From: Thermococcus sp. MAR1
GTDB lineage: Archaea > Methanobacteriota_B > Thermococci > Thermococcales > Thermococcaceae
Assembly: GCF_012027305.1 (NCBI RefSeq)
Contig: NZ_SNUF01000001.1
Location: 496,001-560,000, forward strand
DNA length: 64,000 nt
Direction of reading: 5' to 3'
The notes under the pieces are model-generated. The model searched no databases, was not told the origin of the DNA, and saw only the letters and a program-made list of their open reading frames with translations. A program made the position numbers and the translations under genes. This document shows positions 1 through 9,840 of the stretch, piece after piece (positions within the stretch are counted from its first letter, which is position 1; each line of letters starts with the position of its first letter).

Positions 1-1057
1 CCTCTTCCGCCACCGCGTAGGGTGAACTGACGCCGGTGACGACTATGAGTATCCTTATCATCTTGCCGAGTTCCTCGTCGAGCTGTATTCCCCAGATGAC
101 CTGAGCCTCAGGGTCGAGCTTGCTCGTGACGAGTTCGATAATCTGCTGGGCCTCCTCAAGCTTGACGTCGCTTCCGCTGATGCTTATCAAAGCTCCCTTG
201 GCACCGCTTATGTCCACGTCGAGGAGCGGGCTGTTGAGGGCCTGCTGGGCGGCCTCTAAAGCCCTCTTCTCGCTGTCGCTCTCGCCGATACCGATCATGG
301 CGACGCCGCCGTCCTTCATGACGGCCCTGACGTCGTTGAAGTCGAGGTTGACGAGGCCTGGCTTGGTGATGAGCTCGGTGATGCCCTTGACGGCCTGGAC
401 GAGTATCTCGTCCGCGACCTTGAAGGCCATGTGGATCGGCAGGTTGGGAGCGACCTCCATGAGCTTGTCGTTCGGGATGACTATGACTGTGTCGCTGTTC
501 TTCCTGAGCTTCTCAAGGCCGTATTCAGCGTTCTTTATGCGCCTTATGCCCTCCACGGTGAACGGGAGGGTTACCACCGAGACGGTCAGGGCGCCCATTT
601 TCTTGGCTATCTCAGCGACCACGGGGGCGGCACCAGTGCCGGTTCCTCCTCCGAGACCGCAGGTGATGAAGACCATGTCGGCACCTTCAAGGGCATCGCG
701 TATGTCCCGCTCGTTTTCCTTGGCGGCCTCCTCACCCATCTTGGGGTTGTTTCCGGCTCCGAGACCGCGGGTGAGCTCCTTACCGATGAGTATCTTCTTG
801 TGAGCGCGAACCTTGAGAAGGTCCTGAGCGTCGGTGTTAACCGCGATGACCTTCGCACCCTGAATACCAACCTGCATCATCCTGTTAATGGTGTTACAGC
901 CGGCACCGCCGACACCAACGACATAAATCTTGGCCTGTATCTGCTCAAGAATCCTCTTGAGCTCTTCATCAATGTCCGTCTGGGGGACTTGGGCCTCGGG
1001 GACCTTGTTAAGGTCGGCAGAGGTTCTTTCGATAGCGTCTTCAATCAGCTTCAGCAT
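1..1057 (-). CDS. ftsZ: Cell division GTPase FtsZ (3' end outside window)
   Basis: Tubulin-superfamily GTPase that polymerises into the division ring. The 352 codons present show the whole core: an N-terminal helical stretch, the T1 loop GVGGAGCN, the GTP signature GGGTGTG near residue 137, the T7 synergy motif NLDFNDVR, and the C-terminal domain with VIWGIQLDE. The reading frame runs off the left edge without a stop, so the C-terminal tail is missing. ATG at 1057 is preferred because GGAGGGTG lies just upstream. An in-frame ATG 27 bases further upstream would place that site inside the gene. It is a useful reference for the degenerate FtsZ-like protein at 41823-42578. Confidence 0.97.
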   Translation of the reverse strand, partial: MLKLIEDAIERTSADLNKVPEAQVPQTDIDEELKRILEQIQAKIYVVGVGGAGCNTINRMMQVGIQGAKVIAVNTDAQDLLKVRAHKKILIGKELTRGLGAGNNPKMGEEAAKENERDIRDALEGADMVFITCGLGGGTGTGAAPVVAEIAKKMGALTVSVVTLPFTVEGIRRIKNAEYGLEKLRKNSDTVIVIPNDKLMEVAPNLPIHMAFKVADEILVQAVKGITELITKPGLVNLDFNDVRAVMKDGGVAMIGIGESDSEKRALEAAQQALNSPLLDVDISGAKGALISISGSDVKLEEAQQIIELVTSKLDPEAQVIWGIQLDEELGKMIRILIVVTGVSSPYAVAEE

Positions 1058-1178
1058 CTTTTCACCCTCCGGGCAATTTAACATCTGTTTCACTTTGTAG
1101 GCAGGTAGTATATAAATTTAGCTAAGGGCGAGTGCTGATTTTAAAATCCCGCTTAACATCTTTAAAGATTTCGATTGT

Positions 1179-1997
1179 TTAGTCACGTATGAACTCCAAG
1201 CCCAGTTCCTCGGCCAGCGCCCTAGCCATCTGCCTGGTTTCGCCCTTGCTGCCCTTCCAATCGACGTATATAGCATCCACGTTCCCGGAGGTTCTCTCTA
1301 TCGCCTTTAGAATGAGTTCCCTCTTGAGCGGGTGAGCGTACTTCGCCGCTATATGGCTGAACGCCAGATCAGTTTCAAGGGCCCTCTTCGTCTGCTTCGG
1401 TGCATAGTGTCCTCCACCTATTCCTATGGCAACTGGGAACTTGACCTTCTCGTAGTTTTCAAGCACGTGGATTATCGTCTCGGCTATTATCTCCCCTGCC
1501 CTGTCGACTACCCATTCTTCCTCGCTTGAACCTATCTCTATGAAGAAGCTCGGCACTTCAAGCTCGCTCGGGCCGTGATGGGTTGCCTCGTAGCAGACGG
1601 TCCAACCCAGGTCGTTGAGTTCACTCATCTTCAGTAGTGCCAGCTTCATCGCTGCTGGCTGAGCTATGGCGAGGCTCTCATCTTTTCCGCCGTATATTCC
1701 CTTGCCCCAGTTTCCGGTCACGTGGACGGTGAGTGCCGGCAGTCTTTGTTTGCTTGAGTGCCTGGAGGCGAAGACTATGATTTCTGGCCTAATGCCGAGC
1801 TGCTCCTCGATGGCCCTGTCGAGGCCGTCGTAGTATATCATCTCATCGTTGGTTGTCAGGATAAGAGTTTGGCCCCTTCTGTAAATGGGATTGCCGTCAA
1901 AAAGTTTATCTGTTTCCGTGAAGCCAAAGTTTTCCACGAGCCTCTCCTTTATGTTCATAGATGCAAGATCGATTTTTGTGGTCATTATTACCCTCAT
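1179..1997 (-). CDS. dtdA: D-aminoacyl-tRNA deacylase, archaeal type
   Basis: Zinc-dependent esterase of the archaeal/plant DTD2 (GEK1) family that removes D-amino acids mis-charged onto tRNA. The 272-residue length fits the family. Recognisable parts are the N-terminal [12 protein letters not shown] segment, the HVTGNWGKG motif, the ATHHGP motif and the [12 protein letters not shown] motif, whose histidines are probable metal or catalytic ligands. An internal ATG at residue 5 (1985), behind GAGGGTAA, is an alternative start. It lies between ftsZ and the AT-rich region before the radical SAM gene, all on separate promoters as far as spacing shows. Confidence 0.93.
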   Translation of the reverse strand: MRVIMTTKIDLASMNIKERLVENFGFTETDKLFDGNPIYRRGQTLILTTNDEMIYYDGLDRAIEEQLGIRPEIIVFASRHSSKQRLPALTVHVTGNWGKGIYGGKDESLAIAQPAAMKLALLKMSELNDLGWTVCYEATHHGPSELEVPSFFIEIGSSEEEWVVDRAGEIIAETIIHVLENYEKVKFPVAIGIGGGHYAPKQTKRALETDLAFSHIAAKYAHPLKRELILKAIERTSGNVDAIYVDWKGSKGETRQMARALAEELGLEFIRD

Positions 1998-2371
1998 CTT
2001 TCATCCCCACTTCCCCTGGAGGGGGCACGTTAAAACTCTTTTGTTCTGCCCTTTTTGCTATTTCAGTTCAGCTTCATCCCTTTGGACATTAGTGTAAACT
2101 TCAAGGTTTGCAATAGTAAACTAACATCGCTGGTTTTGATTTAGTTAAACTGAATTTTGTCAAAATTTCAAGATTTCTCTGGAAATTATGTAAAATTTTC
2201 ACTATTTTTGCCTCTAATCTTTAAATTCGTCATGTTTTACTCGATAGTAAAAGTAAAATATATATAGCCTTTGAATGTCACTAAAAGCTGAAACACGACC
2301 CCCATGATGGGATTAATACATTAATGTCCCTGAGGGAACATATGTATGTAACTGTACATGGAGGGTGGCGT
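1998..2371. promoter_or_regulatory. Divergent AT-rich intergenic region
   Basis: This 374-base stretch separates two divergently read genes and is clearly richer in A and T than its surroundings. A TATA-like run lies at about 2255-2267 and is the best candidate promoter for the rightward radical SAM gene, leaving a leader of roughly 85 bases. No convincing small gene was seen. The TATA assignment rests on pattern only. Confidence 0.5.
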
Positions 2372-4285
2372 ATGGAGAAACAGATGGAAAGCGCCATTTC
2401 CACGTTTAACGTGGAGGAATCCCCCTGGGGACTCAGACAGGGGATAGAGCACGAAAAGTTTCTGGAGGTGTTCGAGCCCCTCCCCGAAATCAGGGAAATC
2501 CTGCTCACCAGCGAAACCCTCGAAGAAGCAAGGGAGAGACTATCCAGGTTCACGGAGGATCTTCTTTGGAAATACAAAAACGGAGAACTCAATGTTGATG
2601 CAATTGACAGATGGCTAGGAATCGAGGCGGCAAACGTCTTCCTCAACATAATCTCTGAGTACGGGGAAAAGGCCGCTGGATTCAGCACTCTTGAGTATCT
2701 CTGGAAGGCTGCAAAGGGGGACAGACACGTCCTGAGCATAATAACCGAGGGCTTCGTTGAAGAGTTCAGGCACTTATTTAAGGCAATGGCCGGCGTGAGC
2801 GGCTATTCCAAGGGCTGGCTCGGGCCTAAACTTGAAGCGGCAGGTATCAAATTCGTTGATTTCAGCAAAATAAAGGGAAGGAAAGCGGCCCTTGCCCGCT
2901 CTGAGTATCTGGACAAGGAATGGAACTATATCAGGGGTTATCTCAAGAGGTATCCAAGTGGCCTCGACAGGGAGGTAATCGAGAAGAGGAAGAAGCAGAG
3001 AGAACAGCTTATGGAGTACTTTGGAATAACCGAGGACGAGTGGTTCGACTATAAGTGGCAGTTCTCCCACGTCCTCAAAAGGGAAAAGGGCCTCGAAACT
3101 CTCAGAGAGCTCAATGAACTCGGCATCGTCAAGGTTCCGGAGGATGACCTTAAACAGGTGGAACTGGCCGTCAAGTATCATATCCCATGGGGTATAACCC
3201 CATACTACCTTCACCTCTGGGACTTCCAGGAGCCGTATCGCTACGACCGTCAGGTTAGGCGGCAGGTGATGCCCCCAGACTGGTACATGAGGAACATGAT
3301 AATTCACCGCGAGGACAGGGAGTACTACTTCGACTTTATGGGGGAGCATGACACATCTCCGATAGACCTCGTTACGAGAAGGTACGTCACAATAGCGATT
3401 CTCAAGGCCTACGACACCTGCCCGCAGATATGTGTTTACTGCCAGAGGAACTGGGAGGTTCTTGAGCCTTTCATGGCAGGTTCCTTCCCCGGATGGGACA
3501 AGATTGAGGAGGCCCTAAACTGGTTTGCGGAGCACGACTCGATGATGGACGTTCTCATAACCGGCGGTGATCCTTTGGCTCTGAGCGACAAGATAATCGA
3601 CAAGATAATGTCTAGATTCGCCGAGATGGACCACGTAGTCAACATCCGCTGGGGCAGCAGGATATTCGTGACGGTCCCAATGAGGATAACCGAGAGCCTG
3701 GCCGAGATACTCGGCTCCTACATTGAGCCTGGGAAGAGGAACGTCTCCATATCCACCCACGTGGAGAGCGCCTACGAGGTCACGCCGGAGATGGGGGAGG
3801 CTGCCTACAAGGTGAGACGTCAGGGTATTTACATCTACAACCAGCTGGTCTATCAGAGGAACGTGAGCAGGCGCTTCGAGAACGTTGCCCTCAGGATAGC
3901 GCTGAAGAAGGTGGGCATTGATCCGTACTACACCTTCTACCCGAAGGGCAAGATAGAGCAGAAGGACTACCTCGTGCCCATAGCCAGGGTCGTCCAGGAG
4001 AGAAAGGAGGAGGCAAGGCTCCTGCCTGGACAGTTCAGGCCGGACGAGCCCGTCTTCAACGTCCCGAGGATGGGTAAGAACCACCTCCGCGCTTGGCAGG
4101 ACAGGGAACTCGTCGGAATAAGGCCGGACGGAAGCAGGATATACCTAATGCACCCGTGGGAGAAGGGCATCAGCGAGACCAAGCTGTACACCTATCCGGA
4201 CGTTCCCATCAAAGAGTACCTCGAATACCTTGAGAGCATCGGCGAAGATCCGAACGATTACTGGACTATCTGGTACTACTACTGA
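2372..4285 (+). CDS. KamA-family radical SAM protein (lysine 2,3-aminomutase-like)
   Basis: Radical S-adenosylmethionine enzyme related to lysine 2,3-aminomutase. The cluster motif CPQICVYC puts the three iron-sulfur cysteines at residues 350, 354 and 357, followed by the SAM-binding TGGDPL segment. At 637 residues it is far longer than bacterial KamA (about 420). About 250 residues precede the region that resembles KamA and show no motif I recognise. ATG at 2372 follows GGAGGGTGG directly, whereas the ATG 48 bases upstream has no good ribosome site. The substrate is unknown: aminomutase chemistry is inferred from the family, not shown. Confidence 0.85.
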   Translation: MEKQMESAISTFNVEESPWGLRQGIEHEKFLEVFEPLPEIREILLTSETLEEARERLSRFTEDLLWKYKNGELNVDAIDRWLGIEAANVFLNIISEYGEKAAGFSTLEYLWKAAKGDRHVLSIITEGFVEEFRHLFKAMAGVSGYSKGWLGPKLEAAGIKFVDFSKIKGRKAALARSEYLDKEWNYIRGYLKRYPSGLDREVIEKRKKQREQLMEYFGITEDEWFDYKWQFSHVLKREKGLETLRELNELGIVKVPEDDLKQVELAVKYHIPWGITPYYLHLWDFQEPYRYDRQVRRQVMPPDWYMRNMIIHREDREYYFDFMGEHDTSPIDLVTRRYVTIAILKAYDTCPQICVYCQRNWEVLEPFMAGSFPGWDKIEEALNWFAEHDSMMDVLITGGDPLALSDKIIDKIMSRFAEMDHVVNIRWGSRIFVTVPMRITESLAEILGSYIEPGKRNVSISTHVESAYEVTPEMGEAAYKVRRQGIYIYNQLVYQRNVSRRFENVALRIALKKVGIDPYYTFYPKGKIEQKDYLVPIARVVQERKEEARLLPGQFRPDEPVFNVPRMGKNHLRAWQDRELVGIRPDGSRIYLMHPWEKGISETKLYTYPDVPIKEYLEYLESIGEDPNDYWTIWYYY

Positions 4286-4305
4286 ATTATCTTCGCATTT
4301 CGAAC

Positions 4306-4319
4306 CTTTCTTTTTGTTT
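4306..4319 (+). terminator. T-rich transcription terminator
   Basis: A pyrimidine run with five consecutive T follows the radical SAM stop codon by about 20 bases. Archaeal termination in Thermococcales typically happens at such T-rich tracts without a hairpin. Confidence 0.5.
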
Positions 4320-4444
4320 AATGTCCTGTAAAACTTCCAAACTGCCAAAAAATATATAATGGATTGGTGCACATAAGGTATGATGCGTGTACATGTTTAG
4401 ACGCCTGCCCTTTGGTGGGCGTTGATGCTAAGAGGTGGTGGAAA

Positions 4445-5491
4445 ATGAAAAAGAGATGGAGTGCCCTTGGCCTGATGTTGGTGTTGGTTCTGGCGGTTGT
4501 TGCCGCCGGCTGTACCCAGGGCGGTGGAGGAACCCAGACTGGGACCGAAAGCAAGCCGATTGTACAGAAAAACGACGAAGGAAAGTATGAAATAACAATA
4601 TATACCGGTTCAGGTCCTGGTAGCGTCTATTTTGCCATAGGTTCGATGCTCGCCAAGGTTACCAACAAGAAGAGCAAGATAATAGCCGCCAAAGCCGTTA
4701 CCAGTGGAGCCAGCGTTGCCAACTGTAAGGCCGTTGGAAAGGGTGAGGCTCAGGTGGCCATAGCTCAGAACGACGTTACATGGTATGCCTGGGAGGGCAA
4801 GTTCCAGTTTGAGGGTAAGCCCATAAAGGTTCTCCGTGCCATAGGCACCCTCTATCCGGAGCCGGTCCAGATAGTGGTTAGAGCAGACAGCGACATCAAG
4901 ACCATCTATGACCTAAAGGGCAAGAAGGTAGTCGTCGGTGCCGCCGGAAGCGGTGTCGCTGCTACCGCCGAGAGGGTTCTCAAGGCCGCAGGAATATGGG
5001 ATGAAATAGAGCCCGTTTACCAGACCTTTGAGGAAGCCGCCCAGAGCCTCGTTCTTGGCCAGGTCGATGCGGAGTTTACGGTCATAGCGTACCCGGCCCC
5101 GGCAATCAACCAGATAGCGGTTAAGGTTCCCGTTAGGATCCTCTCAGTCCCGGACGAGGTCGTTCAGAAGCTCCACGACGAGGGTTATCCGTTCTACGTT
5201 AAGGTCACCATACCGAAGGGAACCTACAACGGCATGGACGAGGATGCACAGACTATAGCCGTTAAGGCAACCCTCATCGTCCACAAAGACCTCCCGGACG
5301 AGGTGGTCTACGAGCTCACCAAGATCCTCTACGAGAACATCGATGATCTCGCCAAGGCCCACCAGGTTGCGAAGCAGATAGACATCAACCACGCTTTCGA
5401 CGGTCTCATGGTTCCGCTCCACCCAGGAGCTATAAAGTACTACGAAGAGCACGGCATCACCGTTCCGGATAAGTACAAACCCAAGGAGTGA
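4445..5491 (+). CDS. TAXI-family TRAP transporter solute-binding lipoprotein
   Basis: Extracytoplasmic binding protein of a TRAP transporter. Residues 1-22 form a signal peptide (MKKRW, a hydrophobic stretch, VAAGC) with a lipobox cysteine at residue 23, so the mature protein is probably lipid anchored outside the membrane. The body has the TAXI signature TGSGPGSVYFAIGSMLAK and a periplasmic-binding fold with VDAEF near the middle. ATG at 4445 is chosen because it starts a proper signal peptide and has GAGGTGGTG upstream; the frame stays open 81 bases further left. DUF1850 and the permease follow, a standard TAXI-TRAP arrangement. The ligand cannot be read from sequence; organic acids or amino acids are usual. 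Confidence 0.92.
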   Translation: MKKRWSALGLMLVLVLAVVAAGCTQGGGGTQTGTESKPIVQKNDEGKYEITIYTGSGPGSVYFAIGSMLAKVTNKKSKIIAAKAVTSGASVANCKAVGKGEAQVAIAQNDVTWYAWEGKFQFEGKPIKVLRAIGTLYPEPVQIVVRADSDIKTIYDLKGKKVVVGAAGSGVAATAERVLKAAGIWDEIEPVYQTFEEAAQSLVLGQVDAEFTVIAYPAPAINQIAVKVPVRILSVPDEVVQKLHDEGYPFYVKVTIPKGTYNGMDEDAQTIAVKATLIVHKDLPDEVVYELTKILYENIDDLAKAHQVAKQIDINHAFDGLMVPLHPGAIKYYEEHGITVPDKYKPKE

Positions 5492-5503
5492 GGGGGGAAC
5501 CTT

Positions 5504-5953
5504 TTGAGGAAACTCTTTCTTTTTTTGTTTCTGCCAATCGTTCTGCTACTTCTTCCCGTTTCCACAGTTGGGATAGAATTTGATGGGGATGTGTGTTATT
5601 ATCACATGAGCGGCAACTCTACCCTTGAAGTCCACTATACCCACAGTGTATCACTGACCAAGGTTGTTGATGTGTACAGTGTCTCCAGAGATGGCCTCTA
5701 TTTTATCCAAGAGCGATGGCAGGAATTTTTGGCGGGGCAACCTATAGATTTCGACTACAGGGACGGTCCGTTTTACGTGAAGAACGTCAGGGAGTATCTG
5801 GGGAACTCTTGGGAGTACTGGTTCATTCCAGTCAACAACGTCACCATAACCATAGACGGGGACGTCGCCTTCAGACAGCCTGGAAATGAGGGAGTACTTG
5901 AGATACGGGTGGGGAGAGCCCCTCTCATCTTGTCGATCCTTAGGGGGTGTTGA
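5504..5953 (+). CDS. DUF1850 protein of TAXI-TRAP operon
   Basis: Small exported protein of the DUF1850 family, regularly found between the binding protein and permease of TAXI-TRAP systems. It has an N-terminal hydrophobic segment (LFLFLFLPIVLLLLP) that looks like a signal peptide or anchor and the conserved HYTHSVSLTKVVDVYSV stretch. The start is TTG at 5504 behind a strong AGGGGGG site. Its end overlaps the possible upstream starts of the permease, indicating translational coupling. The role is unproven; an accessory part in transport or assembly is inferred from context. Confidence 0.85.
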   Translation: MRKLFLFLFLPIVLLLLPVSTVGIEFDGDVCYYHMSGNSTLEVHYTHSVSLTKVVDVYSVSRDGLYFIQERWQEFLAGQPIDFDYRDGPFYVKNVREYLGNSWEYWFIPVNNVTITIDGDVAFRQPGNEGVLEIRVGRAPLILSILRGC

Positions 5954-5955
5954 GT

Positions 5956-8259
5956 ATGGGGGAGAACCTTGAAAAGATCGAGAAGAAGATAAAGCTCGAA
6001 ACGACTAGAACCCTTCCTCCGAAACTGAACAAGGTAGTGAGCTCGGCATCGATACTGATTGGTATATTCGAGATACTCTTTATCTTCAACTTCATGTTCC
6101 TGCTCTACTCGATTTTTGACAAGCTCGGAATAACCATTGAATTCCTCAAACTGGACTTCCAGGACCAGCAGGTCATGGCCTTTGTCCTAGCGATGATATT
6201 CATAATAACTTTCCTCAGGTATCCAGTCATGAAAAAGCAAAAGTACCTCGACAAAGTGATGATCCTCGACTATATCTTAATAATCGTCGGTGTGGTCGCC
6301 GCCCTCTACAAGTTCTGGCGCTGGCCAACGTATATGGTTTACTATGACGTCAACCAGACAGATGTCATCTTTGGAGTACTCGCCATAATCCTGGTTCTCG
6401 AAGCCACTAGGAGGGCCATAGGGTGGATTCTGCCGACGATAGTGGCTGTGTTCCTCCTTTACGGAATCAGAGATGCTGGCTTCAACTGGACCAGGATAAT
6501 TCAGTACCTCTACCTAGACCAGGGAATATTTGGAATCCCCTTCTATGTCATGACGATATACGTCTTCGCCTTCGTTTTCTTCGGGGCGTTTCTCCTTAGG
6601 ATAGGCGTCAGCGATTACATAACTGAGTTCATGATAAGCGTCTTTGGAACCCGGCCCGGCGGACCTGCAAAGGCTGCCGTCATATCGAGCGGTATGATGG
6701 GAACGGTGAGCGGTTCAAGCGTTGCAAATGTCCTCACCACAGGAACATTCACCATTCCACTGATGAAGAAAGCCGGGTATCCTCCAGAGATAGCGGGGGC
6801 GGTTGAGCCGGTTGCCTCAACGGGAGGTCAGCTCATGCCACCGGTGATGGGTGCAGCGGCCTTCATTATGGCACAGTTCCTGGGGGTTCCATACAACAAG
6901 CTCATCATAGCAGCGGTTCTCCCGGCCCTGATATACTACGCTGGAGTGTATCTCTTCATAGACCTAGAAACCAAGCGTCTTGGCCTCAAGGGAATGCCAA
7001 GGGAGCACTTTAAACCGCTGAGCTACTTCCTGAAGAAGATTTACATACTGCTCCCGATAGTCGTTATCACAGTGGCCCTTGTATGGGGCATAGCACCACA
7101 CATTGCTGCAGTATCGTCCTTGGGAATAGCAATCTGGGTAGCGTGGATATCCAAGGACGAGATACCCGGACACGAGCACTTTTACGTCGCGCTGGCATTG
7201 CTGACGACACTCCTGATGTTCACCAGCAGGGAAATAGCAAAGCCCGTTGGGGCAGTTCTCTTCATCCTCTTGGCGGTGCTGGTGGGCGCTGCCCTCTTCA
7301 CCGACAAGGTCGAGTTCAACGAGAAATTTTACATAAGCTTCCTCTTCATAACCATGACAATACTCGGAAAGGCCCTCTACATGAGAAAGGAGGAAATCCT
7401 TCTGATGAGCGGAACCTTTGGCATAATATTCTCCCTCATAGTCGGCTACAGGTCAAAGACGGAAGGTGGAAAGAAGATGTACAGTGCAACCTATGAATCA
7501 ATGATAGACGCGGGTAAAACAAGCACTACGGTCATGCTGGCAGCCGCTTCTGCGGGCCTCATCCAGGGAGTGCTCACGATGACAGGACTTGTCACGGCCC
7601 TCGGTTACAAGCTCGTTGACCTCGCCGGAGGAAACCTGCTCCTACTCCTTATAATGGCCATGATATTCAGCCTTATCCTCGGTATGGGTGTTCCAACGAC
7701 GGCCAACTACGTTATAACCTCACTGGTTGCCGCTCCAGCTGTATATACGGCTGTTGCGGGCAATCCAATATACGATGCCCCAGTTCCTGGTTACAGCACT
7801 GCTATAGCTCTCCTGGCGGCACACTTCTTCGTGTTCTACTTTGGAATACTGGCAGACCTAACGCCTCCAGTGGCTTTGGCAGCTTACGCTGGCTCTGCTC
7901 TGGCAGGGGGAGACTTCTGGAAGACGGCAATTAACTCGGTGAAATACGCTTTGGCTGGATACATAGGACCCTACATATACTTCACCCACCCGGAGATGTT
8001 CCTGATAACCGTGCAAGACTGGACGCCGGAAGTAGCCCTGAGGGTGTTCTACTACCTGCTGGCGACGATACTGATAATGTACATGATGGCAATAGCGATT
8101 ACGGGCCACTTCAAGTCCCTCAAGGTACCAATGGTCATGAGAGCGGTTCTAGTGATCGTTGGCCTGATAGCAGCATCACTCCACATAATACCCGTCGGAA
8201 TAGAACTGGCCTTCCTGCTAGGTCTGATCTTCTACGAGAAAAAGGGCGGAGCTTCTTAA
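5956..8259 (+). CDS. TRAP transporter permease, fused small and large subunits
   Basis: Integral membrane permease of 767 residues that moves the ligand delivered by the binding protein, presumably driven by an ion gradient. The small (4-helix) and large (12-helix) TRAP subunits are fused, as usual in the TAXI branch. Many hydrophobic helices are visible, together with the large-subunit signature around GTVSGSSVANVLTTGTFTIP and the paired GMGVPTTANYV motif. ATG at 5956 sits behind AGGGGGTG; GTG at 5947 and TTG at 5950 are also possible and would overlap the preceding gene. It is the last gene of the operon. Confidence 0.93.
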   Translation: MGENLEKIEKKIKLETTRTLPPKLNKVVSSASILIGIFEILFIFNFMFLLYSIFDKLGITIEFLKLDFQDQQVMAFVLAMIFIITFLRYPVMKKQKYLDKVMILDYILIIVGVVAALYKFWRWPTYMVYYDVNQTDVIFGVLAIILVLEATRRAIGWILPTIVAVFLLYGIRDAGFNWTRIIQYLYLDQGIFGIPFYVMTIYVFAFVFFGAFLLRIGVSDYITEFMISVFGTRPGGPAKAAVISSGMMGTVSGSSVANVLTTGTFTIPLMKKAGYPPEIAGAVEPVASTGGQLMPPVMGAAAFIMAQFLGVPYNKLIIAAVLPALIYYAGVYLFIDLETKRLGLKGMPREHFKPLSYFLKKIYILLPIVVITVALVWGIAPHIAAVSSLGIAIWVAWISKDEIPGHEHFYVALALLTTLLMFTSREIAKPVGAVLFILLAVLVGAALFTDKVEFNEKFYISFLFITMTILGKALYMRKEEILLMSGTFGIIFSLIVGYRSKTEGGKKMYSATYESMIDAGKTSTTVMLAAASAGLIQGVLTMTGLVTALGYKLVDLAGGNLLLLLIMAMIFSLILGMGVPTTANYVITSLVAAPAVYTAVAGNPIYDAPVPGYSTAIALLAAHFFVFYFGILADLTPPVALAAYAGSALAGGDFWKTAINSVKYALAGYIGPYIYFTHPEMFLITVQDWTPEVALRVFYYLLATILIMYMMAIAITGHFKSLKVPMVMRAVLVIVGLIAASLHIIPVGIELAFLLGLIFYEKKGGAS

Positions 8260-8300
8260 CGTTTCCTTTTTTATGTATCTGGCCTTTTGACAGAAGGGTC

Positions 8301-8501
8301 TCACTCTGCGCCGATCGAAGTGTTACTCTCTCCACTGCCCGTCATTTGGTTCAAGATATTCACAATTTCCCGAGAAGTTCTCTCGTTCTGTTCTGCCACT
8401 GATTTTGAGAGCTTACCGAGTATCCGAACTACTGTGAGCACTATCAGCAGAGCGGCGGCCACCATGAAAAGGTATTCAATTGCAGCCTGTCCTCTCCGCA
8501 T
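8301..8501 (-). CDS. Class III signal peptide (pilin-like) protein
   Basis: A protein of 66 residues beginning MRRGQAAIEYLFMV: a short basic leader, then Q, then the EYL motif and a hydrophobic helix. This is the archaeal class III (type IV pilin-like, DUF361) signal, cut by a prepilin peptidase before the Q. The rest is a short acidic, Ser/Asn-containing tail. ATG at 8501 follows GGGGGTGATGGT. It could be a minor pilin or a membrane-anchored adhesin; no other pilus gene is adjacent. Confidence 0.8.
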   Translation of the reverse strand: MRRGQAAIEYLFMVAAALLIVLTVVRILGKLSKSVAEQNERTSREIVNILNQMTGSGESNTSIGAE

Positions 8502-8579
8502 ACCATCACCCCCATACCATATTAAGTAACTCAATGTTAATAAAATTTTTGTCAGAGGGCAGACAAGAAGAAAAAGACG

Positions 8580-9788
8580 TCAGTAGAGCATGACCTCGAA
8601 GCCAAGCTCGCTCAGCAGATCGGCAAGCTCCTCGCTGTCCACGTATACGAGCAGGTGATGGTTGCCAAGGGTTCCGTCCAGAAAGTCGCCCGCGTCCTCA
8701 ACGCGGAGCTTGACCTGCGTCCTGCACCTGAAGTCGCTGTGCTCCTGGCCGACCACTTCAACGCCAGCAACAACCGCCTTCCTTCCGCGTATCTTCATGA
8801 GGCTTGCCCTTCCCCTTGGCAGCTGAACGTCTACGCCGACTCCCATGCCGCTCTCGAAGTGCGACCTGACGATGTACTTCCCGATGAGGGGCGCGGTGCA
8901 GTGGGCCAGGATCACGTGGTTCTCCCCGTAGTCGGCTATGTTACCCATGAACGCTGGCTTATTGAAGAAGCGCCTCGCTATCATCATGCCGAGGAGAGCG
9001 TTCAGCTCACCCTCACAGGCGGCTGGAATTCCCTCCGCGTTGAACATGGCCAGCGCCAAGCAGGGTGTTGCCTTGAGTTTGCCTATCAGGTCGAAGCAGC
9101 CGATGGTAAAGCCATCGAGCCGGTAGTCCTCCAGTATTCTCTTTATGGCGAGGTATATCCTCCCGGCCTTCACTAAATCCTCCCTGTCGGGCTCCTTTAT
9201 CTCTGCTGCCTTCCCGACTATCCCCTCAACCGCCTTCCAGCCTTCCGCATCGGTTGTGGCCTCGTAGTACTCGTAGAACTTCTTGAGGCTGATGCTGGTG
9301 TATGGGAGCTCGAACTTCTCGTTGATGAGCCAGGGGGAAACGCGCCCTATCAACCCTATGCGCATGCGGAGGAACTTCTCTAAGAGGTCCTTCATGTCGT
9401 CGTAGCCAAGGAGTGCGGCTTTAAGCTCGTTGAGGTTCTTCACCAGGGTGGAGGGCACCAGCCTGTCCCTGAAGTACTCCCTGAGCTCGATTCCAGCGGC
9501 AAGGGAGTTGTTGAACGGGTCGCCGTAGATGACTATCGGCCGCCGGTAAACGAAAAACTCCTTCAGCGGGCCTTCTGTGCCGCCGGTGAGGGGGTAGAGA
9601 ACTATGGCATCAACTTCGTTGAAGTTGACCTCCTCTTTGGCCTCCTTGAAATCCCTCTTCGTCGAGATGAAAAAGCCTCCAACAACATCGAATTCTCCTG
9701 CGAGGGCCGTTATGAACTCCGAGGCCTTTTTCTCGAATGCCTTTGGGTTTGCAAGCTCGCTGACTCCAAAAACGACTCCAACCTTCAT
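8580..9788 (-). CDS. L-fucose/L-arabinose isomerase-fold protein
   Basis: A 402-residue protein that resembles the C-terminal half and fold of L-fucose and L-arabinose isomerases. It has an N-terminal Rossmann-like start (MKVGVVFGVSELANP), a middle segment with GCFDLI, and CEGELNALLGMM followed by the HCTAPL motif, positions where these isomerases place metal-binding acidic and histidine residues. ATG at 9788 has GGTGAAAG upstream; longer in-frame starts run into the divergent HARP gene. No other pentose or fucose genes are nearby, so the substrate is unknown. Isomerase activity is inferred. Confidence 0.7.
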   Translation of the reverse strand: MKVGVVFGVSELANPKAFEKKASEFITALAGEFDVVGGFFISTKRDFKEAKEEVNFNEVDAIVLYPLTGGTEGPLKEFFVYRRPIVIYGDPFNNSLAAGIELREYFRDRLVPSTLVKNLNELKAALLGYDDMKDLLEKFLRMRIGLIGRVSPWLINEKFELPYTSISLKKFYEYYEATTDAEGWKAVEGIVGKAAEIKEPDREDLVKAGRIYLAIKRILEDYRLDGFTIGCFDLIGKLKATPCLALAMFNAEGIPAACEGELNALLGMMIARRFFNKPAFMGNIADYGENHVILAHCTAPLIGKYIVRSHFESGMGVGVDVQLPRGRASLMKIRGRKAVVAGVEVVGQEHSDFRCRTQVKLRVEDAGDFLDGTLGNHHLLVYVDSEELADLLSELGFEVMLY

Positions 9789-9840
9789 GCTTTCACCTAA
9801 CCGTTTTAAACTTCCGCACTTAAATAAGCTTGTGGTGGTC

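Noticed and set aside
4364-4444. Upstream extension of the TAXI binding protein
   Set aside because: It would place 27 residues before a perfect lipoprotein signal peptide and ignores the strong ribosome site before 4445.
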